Below are positions 44,678-56,499 of a DNA stretch of 64,000 nt, piece by piece. The DNA comes from Viscum album (taxonomy: Eukaryota; Streptophyta; Magnoliopsida; Santalales; Viscaceae), in contig OY728143.1 of NCBI GenBank assembly GCA_963277665.1, positions 231,127,591 to 231,191,590 of the forward strand. Direction: 5' to 3'. The stretch's first letter is position 1; each line of letters starts with the position of its first letter. The notes beneath the pieces were generated by a model. It ran no database searches, was not told the DNA's origin, and saw only the letters and a program-made list of their open reading frames with translations. A program made the translations under genes and the position numbers.

Positions 44678-46129
44678 TGTAAAGACCCAAATATTACATG
44701 TAATTTTTTTTATTATATGGATTAATTACAAGTCTACGAATATTTACAAAGCATGATTCTAAGGCCTGGTGTGCCCATAATGAATTTATAAACATTTTTT
44801 TAGGTACGTTCAGCAAACATGCGAGCGGGAAATCATAACTTTTGAACTATTGAATGGAATTGAAATCTAAGGGCACATTTGAACTCTCAATGCATGGTTT
44901 CACTTAATGGAGCCTTAACCTCGACCATAGTGGGTTGAGAGAGGAAGATGGTTTTTGCAGGTTTTTTGGAGGATTAATAAAATAAATCTAATTAATTTTA
45001 AATATCCTCCACCTCCTTATAGGTTTTATTTGCAGGGACCACAAGGGGTGGCCAGGCATTTAATATAGGACATTAAATGCCCAGTTACACAAAAATGTTT
45101 AACATTTATACATTCAATTAAGGAGGTTCATTAGCTGCACCAATTAATGAACATCTCCTAATTATGTATGATGAATATAACCCCCATCTCCTTTCCCTGT
45201 TTGGAGTTTTTGATTTCATTGTCAAAGAAGAGGAGGATTTTGGAGGATCCCCTTGATGAAGAAGGGACCCATCACATAATAACCAAAGAACGTCATTGGA
45301 GCAGCATCGTTGGAGGCTTGCTTTGAGACAGATGAACACTGACCCATCCTAAAACGTGGATTTCTCTCCAACGAATCTTGAGGTAGGGATTTGGTCTTGT
45401 CTAAATTTTAATAGTTGTTGAATAATTTATCTTCTCCTTGATAAGATGATAAAAAAATCTTCACGAGCCAAACAAAAAAGGCTCGATCCCTCTTCCACTT
45501 TTTTTATCTTTTTGTTACACGGGATAATTTTCAGGTTGGATGGAACCCATATCCGAGGGTTAACGAGCAAAGGAGACAACCTGGGATGCCCGTAGATGCG
45601 ATCAGATGGAAAAAATGGACCACCAGAGCTCAAATGGTGGCCCGCGGAAGACCACAAGCGCGGCGCCGGCACGGTGGTGTCGGCAGGCGATGGTCGTGGC
45701 CGGTACCGGACGGCCATGGTGGAGGCGATGCGTCGTCCCGTGCTGCAGGAGATGGTTGCAGCACAAGGCCATGGCGGTCAGCAGAGCGGCCGGCACCATC
45801 CGGTCATGGAGGTGGTGCGGTGCACCATCACGCGCTGTAGGAGGAGGAGGCCACGACTTTTTGGCTACATCGGTCGAGCAGGGTCGTCGGCACCGGCCGA
45901 CTGTGGAGGCGAAGTGGCGCATCGTTGCATGCAGCTAGACATGGTTCTGGCATGAAGCCGCAGTGAAGGAAAGACCTACTTTCTACAGGTCCCACGACGA
46001 CCTCGCGGCGCCACGTGGCATAGCCACTTCAATACCGAATGTCACATCCATTCGGAAAACTGGGGGGAAATGCCCCCCCCCCCCCGAATTCCAGCTAGGG
46101 CTCTCCCCGTACCCTCAAGAAGGTTGAGA

Positions 46130-46310
46130 CATGCCCCCCCCCCCCCCCCCCATGTGGGCTGGGATGCCCCCTCCCGTGGTCCGGGACATTCCCCCATGCG
46201 GGTCGGGATGTTCTCCCCATACGGGTCGGACCGCTCCCCCTATAAGACGGGCTGCACCCCCTACGGGCCGGGTCGCTCCCCCTACGGGCCGGGACGCGCC
46301 TCATACGGGC
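46130..46310 (+). repeat. GC-rich ~24-bp minisatellite in element E 5' LTR
   Basis: Units like CCCCCTACGGGCCGGGTCGCT repeat about seven times with changes, next to runs of 13-19 C (about 46,073-46,085 and 46,133-46,151). The 3' LTR has the same segment at 54,110-54,245 with fewer units and a C run at about 54,182-54,195. The run lengths are prone to polymerase and sequencing slippage. Confidence 0.7.
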
Positions 46311-46759
46311 CGAGCCAGACTACGACCCAAGAGAGCTTGGATCGAGCCAGGTCAGACCCAGGCTGGGTCGGGTCATCCCGAACCGGGTCGGGTCGACCCA
46401 GACCCAGAACCACCCCGCGCCAATTTCACTTAAAATTCCATACCTTGAAATCCAGATACCCATTTGACAAACCATCTATGGAACTGTGATCCATGGAGTG
46501 AAACGGTGCTCTTGGCATAGTCACTCAAATTTTTGAGAATGTTGTAGTACGGCCAGGTTGGATCGAACCTGAATCTAACCGGACCCTCGGTACTAAAACA
46601 CTTATCACTCACAAACCCGGTGTTCAATGGACGCAATGCCTGTCATGTTGGAACCCTTATGACATTGAGGTACTTTGGGTTACTCATTTTTTGAGCTTAG
46701 TGTCGTTCAATGTATGACCAATATCTCTAGGGGAAGATTCTACGGAACACAAGTGCATC

Positions 46760-47060
46760 GGGTGCGAGGAATCCTGTGGATGGCTGTCTTGGAAGTAGTG
46801 ATCCCTTGTGGATCAACATCATAGAGACCTAGTGTGGATCATCATCATATATACCTGATGAGGAGCAGTTTTAGAATGGTTCGTTGAGGATCAGTGACTA
46901 CAGACCTTGTGTGAATCAACATCAAGCGACCCTGTGTGGATCAGCCTTCCGAAAACACTATATGGATCGGCCTTTCGACAACCCTGTGTGGATCAGAATT
47001 CCACCAACCTTGTGGGTATCAACATTATAGTGACCCTATGTGGATCAGTAGTAGAGTGAA
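46760..47060 (+). repeat. ~30-bp TGTGGATCAG minisatellite in element E 5' LTR
   Basis: Units of the form ACCCTGTGTGGATCAGCATTCTAGTG recur about nine times with substitutions. The same array lies in the 3' LTR at about 54,740-55,000, so it predates the insertion. Confidence 0.7.
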
Positions 47061-47825
47061 CCTACGAGGATCATCCTTTTAGTGGACTATCATAGAACAA
47101 CGAAATTCTTCCAAGAGTGGTTCGGTAATAGAACAAATTCTTTGGGGATCAGTTGGGGAACTTATAAATGTAATAAGATGGTGTCTATTAAGACTAATCA
47201 TCTTTATTCTAAACTCTGAGTTCTATAACCAGTGTGTGCGGAATATTTCATCTTTCTTTGTGATTGAAGTCTTTCGTTGTGTTTTTTCCTTTGTGGAACT
47301 CTGTGAGACCTTTGGTGGTCTCGAGGTCCCTACTAAGTATTTGTATACTGACCACTACCCCAGCTTCTCCCGCACCTTGTGGTGTCTTGTGTAGAAGAAG
47401 GAGAATGTTGACCGAGGTATGGAAGCTAGAATTAAAAGTTTCTTTGTGGTGGACCATTATATGGGACGTGCTACAATGATGACTAATCGTGAGCATTACT
47501 TATCCTTCAGGTAGGAACCTTGGTGGACGATTCTGGGAGTTGTTTTTCTCTTGGTTTTGTATTTTTTTAGTTGGGCTTGTATTCCAGCCCACTTTACTTA
47601 TAGTACACAACCTTTTTTACTTATGATACACATCTTTTTACTATTGTAGTTAATTACGTGGGTTGGTGTCGTTGTATTCATGAACTTTGTGTTTCCAAGA
47701 AAAAAGGTAATGCCTTCCTTTATTCTAGGGATATGCCTTTTGGTGCCAGACTCCAACCCCTTGCCTATGGGAGGCGGGCTTAGGGTAGACATGGCATGGG
47801 CCCCAGGGGATGGGGCATGACAAAG

Positions 47826-47836
47826 TGGTATTAGAG
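47826..47836 (+). other. Primer-binding site of element E
   Basis: TGGTATTAGAG starts three bases after the 5' LTR. It differs from the initiator-Met PBS TGGTATCAGAG by one transition. Confidence 0.8.
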
Positions 47837-48099
47837 AAGTTGGTTCTACCAAACAACTAGGACTCTGATCTTTTTAATGAAGCAATAGTGTTATGTGTTT
47901 TGAGTGTGGTTTTTAGTTCAGGGAGTCTAGTGTTGGTACGGCAATCGATGTATCCATACACTAGGACCCTAAATTATGATTTCTGACTTAGTGCATGAAA
48001 ACACTGATTGTGTGTGTTTTGAAAATATTTTTATATTAATATATTTTGAGTCTGCTCAACAGGTATGACTTTTGACCACGTCGCACCTATTTTTTTCAA

Positions 48100-49290
48100 G
48101 ATTCCGCCACGTAGATAGTTAGCCAGGATTCTAGTGATAGTTATTGATTAAAACCCACCGAGCGATGAGGCTTCACTGTTGGGCCCTCTTACAGCGATAG
48201 TACCATCAGGTGGTGTACCAACAACTCCATTACCCATTGAGCAGTCATTTCCACCAGCCCCAATAGTATATGGTGAACGCTGACTGAGCTCGTTGCACAA
48301 GTTTCAGCAGCAAAGGCCTCCGAAATTATAAGGCAAGATGGATCCACAGGTAGCTGTGGACTAGCTGGAGGTTGTGGCTAGAGTTTTTCGCCTGGTTGGG
48401 ACACCAGCAGATCAAATGGTGATCCTAGCTGCCAGTCTTTTTCAGGGAGAAGGAGGGAGATGGTGGAGCCTGGCACTCTGGAAACATGATGATGAGACCC
48501 TCACCTGGACAGACTTTGAGAGAATCTTCATGGAGTAGTTCATTCCAGCGACAATAAGATTTATGTGTATTCCGTAGCTCCTACACTTATAGTCGTGCAG
48601 CCTGATAGTGGCCCAGTACTCAGCGAGGTTCAGCGACCTCTCATGCTACTCTATAGACATGGTGGGTGACCCTTTCATTAGGGCCCAGAAATTTGAGCAG
48701 GGACCTCGATGGAGATCAGAGCCTCAATAGTATCTCTCAACATCACTACGCATGCGAGAGTGCTGGAGATAGCACTCTTGGTGGAGAGTTTCTTTGCTGA
48801 GCAGACACCGACGGTGCGACCCACCACCGGGTGACATGTAGTAGAGTCATATGCGGCTAGTAGTAGGTAGATGACATAGATGTACAAATGGACCAGACCT
48901 TCTGGTGGATGACCCCATGACATATGGTCAAAGGTTTGAGTCTCACGATGTAGAGAAAGCCAGTAGAGTAGTAGACTGTTATTCACGTGCGGTGGGCAGG
49001 ATCCCATGGCTCGTGACTGCCCGACCAGCCACACATATAACCATCAAAGAGTTGAGGGACCGTTGAGGTAGTGGCTGATATTCTATCGAGGAGGTCTGTT
49101 GGGTAGCAGACATGGCAGAGGAACAAGTCGTGTAGCATGTGGTGGACGACTGTTCTAGGTACTACCGCCACCACCTCCAGGTGGTCCACCCTGACAATAG
49201 GGAGCAGGTGGATAGGGATGAGCCCAACTCCAAGTAGTGGAGGCCTATGACCATGACACTCCATAGATGATTTAAAGTACGACTTGTGTC
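48100..49290 (+). pseudogene. Element E: gag
   Basis: The retrotransposon Gag domain is readable at about 48,290-48,700: RPPKL*GKMDP ('PPTFxGxxDP'), D*LEVVARVFRLVG, FQGEGGRWWSLALW ('LxGxAxxWW'), LTWTDFERIFME*FIPA, then the DLSCYSIDMV block. Trp and Gln codons have turned to TAG in several places. A CCHC-like knuckle (CYS...GH..ARDCP) can be traced across a frameshift at about 48,977-49,030. The start codon could not be fixed. Confidence 0.75.
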
Positions 49291-49600
49291 TACTCCACCT
49301 CATCTTTTGTAATTATAGACATAGGTTCTAGTCACTCTTTCATTTTCACATCCCCCGTTCTGAGCTTGGATATTTCATTGGATTAATTGGCTTGATCCTT
49401 ACAGCTAGAGACTCCTACGGGAGGGGATTCAGGGATTACGCACCAGTGCCGGTAGTGTGAGCTTACTCTATGAGATAAGAGATTCGGAAAGGATCTCCTG
49501 GTAGCAGCATCGAGGCCTTACGACATCATCTTTGGTATGGAATGGCTATCCACAGTCCATTCATAGATTGACTGCATTAGGTGAAAATTGTGGTGTGTCC
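49291..49600 (+). pseudogene. Element E: gypsy protease
   Basis: The active-site neighbourhood reads IIDIGSSHSFI ('VLxDSGATHSFI'), so the catalytic Asp is present but the DSG is DIG. Downstream is YDIIFGMEWLS ('DVILGMDWL'), followed by the linker to RT. Stops occur at LD*LA*S and CR*CEL. It is inactive. Confidence 0.7.
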
Positions 49601-50700
49601 ATGAGTATTGGATGAATTTTTCCTTCACCAGTGAGAGGGGATCCTTTGCAGTATAGTATGGACTTTCCCGGAGGAGGGTGCAGTTAATCACACATCAGTT
49701 GGCTAGCCTTACCCTCAAGGAAGCTGATGATGAGAGTCTGAGCTATCCAATAGTGGTGGACCAATATGATGTTTTCTTCCCTAAAGATGTTTTGGGACTA
49801 TATCTTTGCAGAGAGATGGACTTCTACATCGACCTATACCCTAGGGTTTCACCAATGTCTACACCATCATATCAGATGGCTCTGCCAGAGCTTCGTGAGT
49901 TACGGGTACAGTTAGAGAAATTGCAAAGAAAGGGGTTCATAATGCCCAGTGTTTCTCCATGTGAAGCCCAGATTTTGTTTGCCAAGAAGGCATATAGGAT
50001 TTTGAGGCTCTGTGTGTATTTTTGTATCCTGAACCTAATGACCTTGAAGAGTTAGTATCCACTTATGAGGATTGATGATCTCTTTGATCAGTTAATGAGA
50101 TCTTGTTGTTTTTTGAAGATATACCTCAGATCATGCTATAATAAGTTAAGGGTATGAGATTAGGATGTGCAGAAGACGACCTTCAGATGTCGGTATGGCC
50201 ACTATGAGTTCTTTGTTATGCCATTAGACATGACCAATTCCCCTATAGTGTTCATGGGACTCATGAAAAGGATATTTTAGCCATACCCAGATCGCTTTGT
50301 GGTGGTATTCATTGACAACATCTTGGTGTACTCAGCAACAAAGGAGGAGCATGACTACCATATACAAAAATTTATAGACACACTCTAAGAGAACCATCAT
50401 TATGATAAGATCTTGAAGTGATAGTTCTGGATATGGGAGGTCCACTTTCTAGGACACGTTATCTCATAGGCTGGAGTTTTAGTGGATCCGGCGATGATAG
50501 TGGCTGTGCTTTCTTGGGTGCCACCTTGGACTATGATAGAGGTGTGGAGTTTCTTGGGTTTGGTTGGGTACTACCAGAGTTTTTTACGTAAATTTTTTAG
50601 AGTAGCAGCACCCTTTCCCGCCTTGCAGAATAAGGGTAAACCTTTCTTGTGGATGAAGAGGTTCCATCAGAGTATTCAGGAGATGAGGTAAGGACTAACG
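49601..50700 (+). pseudogene. Element E: reverse transcriptase (Del/Tekay type)
   Basis: Blocks in order are [113 protein letters not shown] and SFLGLVGYYQSFLRKF. The catalytic pair, normally IDD, is IDN (codons at 50,314-50,319), so the second metal-binding Asp is lost. The block after KKAYRILRLCV is frame-damaged and several TAG/TGA stops are present. Close similarity to Del/Tekay consensus blocks makes the lineage call secure. Confidence 0.9.
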
Positions 50701-51120
50701 AGTTCCCCCATCTTGAGGCTACCCGAAGAGAGCGTTGTGTATGTTGTCAGATACGACGCATCAGAGCCTGGAATTGGGTGTGTCCTGATGCAGGAGCGAG
50801 TAGTGATCACTTATGGTTCACAACATCTAAGACAATATGGTCAGAACTACGCTACCCTTGACCTAGAGTTACCAACAGTGGTCTTTGCATTGAAAATTTG
50901 GTGGCACTACTTGATGGGTGAACAGTTTACTATGATCACAAGAGTCTCATTTATATCATCTCATAGAAGGACCTGAACTTGAGACATCGATGTTGGGTAG
51001 AGTACTTCCTGGAGTCTGACTTTGAGATATTCTACACTCTTGGAAAGGGGAATTTAGTACCAGATGCACTCAGTAGGTGGTCTGGTCTACAGTTGCGGAA
51101 TGAGGAGACAGAGTAGCTAG
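50701..51120 (+). pseudogene. Element E: RNase H
   Basis: Contains RYDASEPGIGCVLMQE (first catalytic Asp in 'YCDASxxGLGCVLMQ'), YGSQHLRQYGQNYATLDLEL (Glu block), VFALKIWWHYLMG, HKSLIYI after a frameshift at about 50,935, and LGKGNLVPDALSRW ('KANVVADALSR'). It lies directly behind RT as in all Ty3/gypsy pols. One frameshift and a stop break it. Confidence 0.85.
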
Positions 51121-52430
51121 TAGTGTTGTAAGTACCCTTTGTGGATAGAGATGGAGGAGCTTACCTCCAGTCTATGACAGTCACTCCCCCACTCCTTCAG
51201 TGAGTCTGGGAGGCACTGCTTGGGGGCAATGACTACGAGGCTCGACGTGCTCAGATATCCTCAGGATAGGTGCATGATGGATTTTCTGAAGGCGGGGAGC
51301 ACATCATCCTCTTCTGAGGATGCACCATGGTACTAGTGGCTCTATGGGAGGAGGAGTTGAGGGAGTTCTATATGTACCCTCTGACGGTACATCCGGGTGT
51401 GGAGAAGATGTTCCAGGACTTCCAGTGTCATCCCTAGTGGCCAAGGATGATGAATGAAGTGTCAGAGTTTGTGACATGTTGCCTCACTTATTAACAAGTG
51501 AAGGCCTAGAATCAGGTTCTAGCAGGCTTAGCGTAGCCACTAGTGGTGGCAGAGTGGAATTGGGATGGAATTTCTATAGATTCGGTGATAGGGATACCAT
51601 GTACATACAGGGGCCATGATTCCATATGGGTGATTATTGAACGACTCACCATGTCGACCAAATTTCAACCAATTCTAGAGTAGGGATCATTAGAGGGATT
51701 GGGATGCCTCTTTGTACAAGAGATTGTACGGCTTCAGGGGTTACCATCGGCGATTGTCTCTGACTGTGACGCATGTTTTACATCCCGGTTGTGGATGGGA
51801 ATAGAGGAGGCATTCGGGACATAGAAACATTTGATGAACTGCCTTTCATCCTCAGACGGATGGTCAGATGGAGCAGACCATACAGGCACTCGAGGACATG
51901 CTTCGTGCTTGCGTCCTAGATTTTGGCCATAATTGGGAGGATCACAAGACCTTGGTGGAGTTCATGTACAACAATATCATTCACTACACCATCGATAAGG
52001 CACTGTTTGAGGCCATGTGCAGTCGACCATGCAGATCACCTCTATGCTAGACATACCTAGGGGAGTTAGTACTTATGGCTCCAGAGCTGGTACAGGCTAC
52101 CAGTGAGAAGGTGAAGATCATCCAGGAGTGAATGAAGACTGCACAGAGTAGACAGAAGTCTTATGCTAATAGGATACAGAGACCTTTGGGTTTTGAGTAG
52201 GTAGACCATGTCTTCCTATGGGTCTCACATCAATGAGGTTTGTGGAGATTTGGCAGGGAGAGAAGCTAACTTCAAGATTGATCAGACGCTTTTAGGTTCT
52301 CAATAGAGTTAGCGAGGTGGTGTATCACCTAGTTCTTCCCCCATAGATGCATTGGGTGCATGATGTTTTCAACATGTCATAGCCGAGTTGTACGTGCATG
52401 GTCAATTGCATGTTATTTACTAGAGAGAGC
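51121..52430 (+). pseudogene. Element E: integrase
   Basis: The zinc-binding region is readable as VHPGVEKMFQDFQCHP*WPRM and FVTCCLTY*QVKA. The core follows with EWNWDGISIDSV (first Asp block), GHDSIWVIIERLTMSTKF, GLPSAIVSDCDACFTSRLW (second Asp), then a frameshifted 'HPQTDGQxE' Glu block (about 51,850-51,870). The open stretch QTIQALEDMLRACVLDFG, NWEDHKTLVEFMYNN follows, and the C-terminal LVQATSEKVKIIQE / TAQSRQKSYANR. Stops and shifts make it dead. Confidence 0.85.
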
Positions 52431-52640
52431 TGAACATTGATGATGGGGCGACATTTACGGAGGTTCTAGTAGAAATTGATGATTAACATGAGCGTGTCCT
52501 TCATGGAAAATAGATACCTATGGTGTGCGGTCACTGGAAGCATGGGGACCTCTTGGAGAGCACATGGGAGCGGGAGGCTCGTATTCATGATCAGTATCCC
52601 CTTTTTTTCCATAGTCCATGTTGTGGATTTCAGGGACGAA
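52431..52640 (+). pseudogene. Element E: C-terminal chromodomain
   Basis: Following the integrase C-terminus, HWKHGDLLESTWEREARIHDQ matches the chromodomain core of plant chromoviruses ('LWxNHxxEEATWExEDxMRxxYP'). It is followed by YPLFF and a terminal DFRDEK segment ('FRGRN' type). Such domains are thought to direct integration toward marked chromatin. The frame carries stops at IDD*, HGK* and FFP*. Confidence 0.75.
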
Positions 52641-52660
52641 AAGATCAAAGGTGGATAGAA
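52641..52660 (+). other. Polypurine tract of element E (weak)
   Basis: AAGATCAAAGGTGGATAGAA precedes the TGTAAAGG start of the 3' LTR. It is interrupted by pyrimidines, so it is a mutated or weak tract. The position is fixed by the LTR alignment. Confidence 0.6.
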
Positions 52661-55600
52661 TGTAAAGGCCCAAATTTTACATGTAATTTATTTTAATTAT
52701 ATGGAACTATTAAGAGTCTGTGAAAATTGACAGCACATGATTTTGTGGTCTGGTGTGCCCGAAATGAATTTATGAACATTTTTTAGGTACGTTCATTAAA
52801 TTTGTGAGAGGGAAATCCTAAATTTTGAATCGGTGCTCATAAATGAAATCTAAGTGCATCGTTGAACTCAGATCACTAGGTTTCACTTAAGGGAGGATTA
52901 ACCTCAGCCATAGTGGGTTGAGAGATGAAGTTGGTTTTATGGTTTTTGTGAAGGATTAATAAAATGAATCTAATTTATTTTAAATATCTTCCACCTTCTT
53001 TTAGTTTTTGGTGGCAGGGACCAAAATGGGTGGTCAGGAATTTAATGCAAGACATTAAATTCCAGGTTACACAAAAACATGTAACCATTCTACATGTAAT
53101 TAAATAGGTTCATTAATTAAAATAATTAATGAACCTCTCTTAATTATGTGTTTTCAATATAACTCCACTCTCCTCCCCCTCTTTGGAGTAATTGTTTTTG
53201 ATGGAAAAGTTGAGGAGGATTTTGGAGGATCCCCTTAGTGAAGAAGGGACCCATCATGCAAGAACAAAAGAATGTTCTGGGAGAGACATCGTTGGAGGAT
53301 TGATTTGGGATCAACGAACATTGACCCATCTTCAAACATGGGACGCTCTCCAATGACTCTCAAGGTAGGGATTTGGTCTTATTTAAATTTTAAGAGTTGT
53401 TGGATCATTTATCTTCTCTTTAATGAGATGTTAACGTGGAGGGAAAAGGCCAAACAAACAAGGCCCGATCACTTTTCCACTTGTTTTTCCTTTTCATTCA
53501 ACGCGGGAGAATTTTTGTTTTGGAAGGAACCCAAATATGAGGGTCAAGGAGTGAAGGAGAAAACCCGATAATCCTGTAGGTGTGATTGGATGAAAAAAAA
53601 ACTGACCACCGGAGCTCACCCGGTGGCCCATGGAAGACTTCCGGCGTGGGGGCACTGGTGACAGGCGCCAGCAAGCAATTGCAGTGTCCAGCACATGCCG
53701 TCTACAGTGGAGGCGGCGCACCATCGCATGCCGCAGGAGAAGTTCATGACACTAGGTTGAAACATTCAGCAGATCAGTCGGTAGTGGATAACTACGAATG
53801 TGGTGCGGTGTGCCTTCGTATGTTGTAGGAGGAGGAGACGACGTCTTTTCAGCCATGACGGTTGAGTAGGGTGGTCGGTACTGGCCAGACACAGAGGAAA
53901 ACCAGTGCACCATCATGCACCGCTGGAGGTGGTCATGGATTGAAGACACAGTAGAAGAGGGCCCCACTCCCTGCGGGTCCTGCGGAGACCTGGCGGCGCA
54001 ATGTGGCACTGCCGACTCAATTTCTAATGACACAACCATTCTGAAAACAGTGGGGAAACACCTCCCCCCTTATCATGTTCCAGCTAGGGCGGGCCCCACA
54101 CCCTCCAACAAGGTAAGTCGTTCCCCCCATGTGGGTGGGGTTGTTATCCCCTCTGAGTTGGGCTTCCCCCTTCTACTGGTACCCCCCCCCCCCCCGGGGG
54201 CCGGGTCGCGCCCCCTACGGACGGGCCACGCCTCCAGTGGGCTGAGCTAGACCGCGGCCTAGCGGACCGAGACTTCCGTGGCCCTGTCCAACCGGGCAAG
54301 CCCCAGCTGATCCATGTTGGGCCAAGTTGTACCTAGGTCGGGCCGGACCGGACCCTGACCCATCCTAGCCCAGTTTCACTTAAAATTCTATAAATTGAAA
54401 TCCAGACATGTGTTTGATGAACCATCTGTGGAACTAGAATTGTTTAAGCAAGACGGTCCTTTTGGTATACACCACATGGATTATGGAAAAAGTTGTAGTA
54501 CGATCAGTTTGGATCGAAGCAGAATCCAACTGGGTGATCAGTAGTGAAACACTTATAACTCACAGATCGGGCGTCCAATTGACTTACCATCTATCACGTT
54601 CGAACCCTTACAACATGGCGGTCCTTTGGGTTACTCTTTTTTGGAGCTTAGTGGTAGTAAATTTATGATCGATATCTTGAGGGGAAGATTCTATGGAACT
54701 AGAGCACACCGAGTGAATGGAATCCTATGGCTGGCTATCTTGGAAGTAGAGACCCTATGTGGATCAACATCTTTGGGACCCTGTGTATAATAACTTCGTA
54801 GCTGCCCGATGAAGACCAGTTTTAGAACGGTCCATCGAGGGTCGGCAACTAGCGACCCATTGTGGATTAGCATTGAGCTACCCTATGCGGATCAGCCTTT
54901 TGGAGACCATATGTAGATCAGCATTCTAGTAACCCTATGTGGATCAAAATTCTAGTGACCATGTGTGGATCAGTAGTAGCATGACCCAATGAGGACCAAC
55001 CCTTTAGTGGCCCATCATAGAACAACGACATTCGTCCAATAGTGGATCGATAATAGAACAAATTAATTGGGGATCATTTGTGGAACTTCTAAATGGAATA
55101 AGATGATATAGCTTAAGAATAATCATCTATATTTTTCAAGACTGAGTTTTATACCTTGTTTGAGTTGAATATTGATTTGTTCTTTGTCATTGAAGTATTT
55201 TCTGTGGTATTTTTTTTATGGAAATCTGGGATACCTTTGGGGGTCTTGGGGTCCCTACTAAGTATTGTTATACTCACCCCTGCATGGGATTCGCTTTCAC
55301 ATTGTTGCATCTTGTGCAAACTATGGATACCTTTGACCAAGGTTTGGGAGTCAGGTCTAAATGCTGCTTGGAGGTGAACCTTTAAAAGTGACATGCCGCA
55401 GTGAATACCAACCATGATTTGTACCTACCCTTTGGGTAGGAACCTTGGCGGATGATTATGAGAGTTTTTATTTTGTTTCTTTGTTATTTTTTAGTTGGTA
55501 TTTTATTCTAGAATCATTTACTTATTGTACTCACCGTTTTTACTTCCAATACACGTCTTGTTACTACTGCAGTTTACTACGTGGGTTGTTCTCATTGTAT

Positions 55601-55745
55601 TCTTGGATTGTATGTTTATAGGTTAAAAGTAAATTCATTCCAATATTTCAATGATATGCCATTCGGTGCTTGAAACCAACCCCTGGCCAATGGAAGGCAT
55701 GATTGGGGTAGTCATGACATGGGCCCTGAGGGAATGGTCGTGACA
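52661..55745 (+). mobile_element. Element E (Del/Tekay chromovirus): 3' LTR
   Basis: It runs from TGTAAAGGCCCAAAT to GGTCGTGACA, 3085 bp, against 3145 bp for the 5' LTR. Most of the difference lies in the GC-rich minisatellite and C runs. By eye identity is roughly 80-85% in single-copy parts, so this is not a recent insertion. Element D's integrase sequence resumes at 55,746. Confidence 0.9.
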
Positions 55746-56420
55746 GATTAAGCCCATAAATCAAGAATAAGTTCATCTAATCGCGAATTCTTATCATTTT
55801 CCACCATCATCTGGAGTATATTGATAGAGTCTTCATGAAATCCTTTATCTTCCCATTGGATGCTACCTCGTATCAGGATGAATGTTTGGATTTAATTACA
55901 TACACTTATTATAACTTGTCCAACTCAGTAGATCAGAAGTTAGTTCCATTGTCTGTCAGTATTTTATGAGGGACACCAAATATGGTATTGATGTTGGACT
56001 TCAAAAAGATAGAAATTCTTTTTTCCCCAACCTCTTTAAGGGGAATAGCTTCATCCCACTTGGTGAAGAAGTCGGTCGCTAAGAAAATGACCTTAAATTG
56101 TATGGATGTGGAGGGAGGATATTGTCCCACAACATCAAACCCCCTTGCGGAAAATATCCAGGAGTACATAGTTGTGTGAAGTAGCTCCAAGGGTTGCTGG
56201 ATAAAATTGGCATGTACTTGGACGGAATGGAACTTCTTGGTGAATGTTGAATAATCTTGTATCATTGTGGTCCAATACTATCCATGCATTGAAATTTGAT
56301 TGGAGATCTTGGTTGCTGGTTGTTATGCTTCTCAAGCTCCAACGTGCACTTATTTTATGACGATAATAGTCTCTTCTCTGTCGATTCACCTGTGAAGGTA
56401 TCCATAAAGGCCTCATTTTT
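55746..56420 (-). pseudogene. Element D: integrase zinc domain and catalytic core (Tat lineage)
   Basis: From right to left are HVGA*EA, KISNQISMHG*YWTTMIQDY and FHSVQVHANFIQQP. These match 'HEGxCGAH..KxLRxGYYWPTMxxDC..C..CQxHA', with the first Cys pair damaged. Then GFDVVGQYPPST (first Asp in 'GxDIVGxxPP'), FKVIFLATDFFTKWDEAIPL and GVPHKILTDNGTNF (second Asp) follow. Next is a decayed 'SSxYYPQGNGQxEA' Glu region and ILQMMVENDKNSRLDEL. The gene is cut at 55,746 by element E and continues at 44,677. Confidence 0.8.
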
Positions 56421-56499
56421 AGAGGACCTTTTCTTGGTTTATGCCATTATATAGTAAAAAATTGACTACCCACCCCTGGATATGTTCGCTTCCAACCAT

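Larger units (their letters stand above)
44678..47822 (+). mobile_element. Element E (Del/Tekay chromovirus): 5' LTR
   Basis: It begins TGTAAAGACCCAAAT and ends GGGGCATGACA, and is a direct repeat of 52,661-55,745. Inside are a very GC-rich segment (45.58-46.43 kb) with C runs and a ~24-bp minisatellite, and a ~30-bp TGTGGATCAG-type minisatellite (46.76-47.06 kb). Frames in the GC-rich part (for example the Pro-rich one at 46,070-46,489) are products of the repeat, not genes. The left flank is ...ACTGATA and the right flank GATTA; a target duplication is at best imperfect. Confidence 0.9.

Noticed and set aside
45586..45955. Several overlapping Arg/Ala/Gly-rich frames on both strands
   Set aside because: GC-rich LTR sequence is open in many frames at once. 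There is no conserved domain and the 3' LTR copy is interrupted.
46070..46489. 139-codon Pro/Gly/Arg-rich frame (SPYGPGRSPYGPGRASYGPS), and overlapping frames on both strands
   Set aside because: It reads through the ~24-bp GC-rich minisatellite and C runs of the chromovirus LTR. The partner LTR does not keep the frame. It is not a gene.
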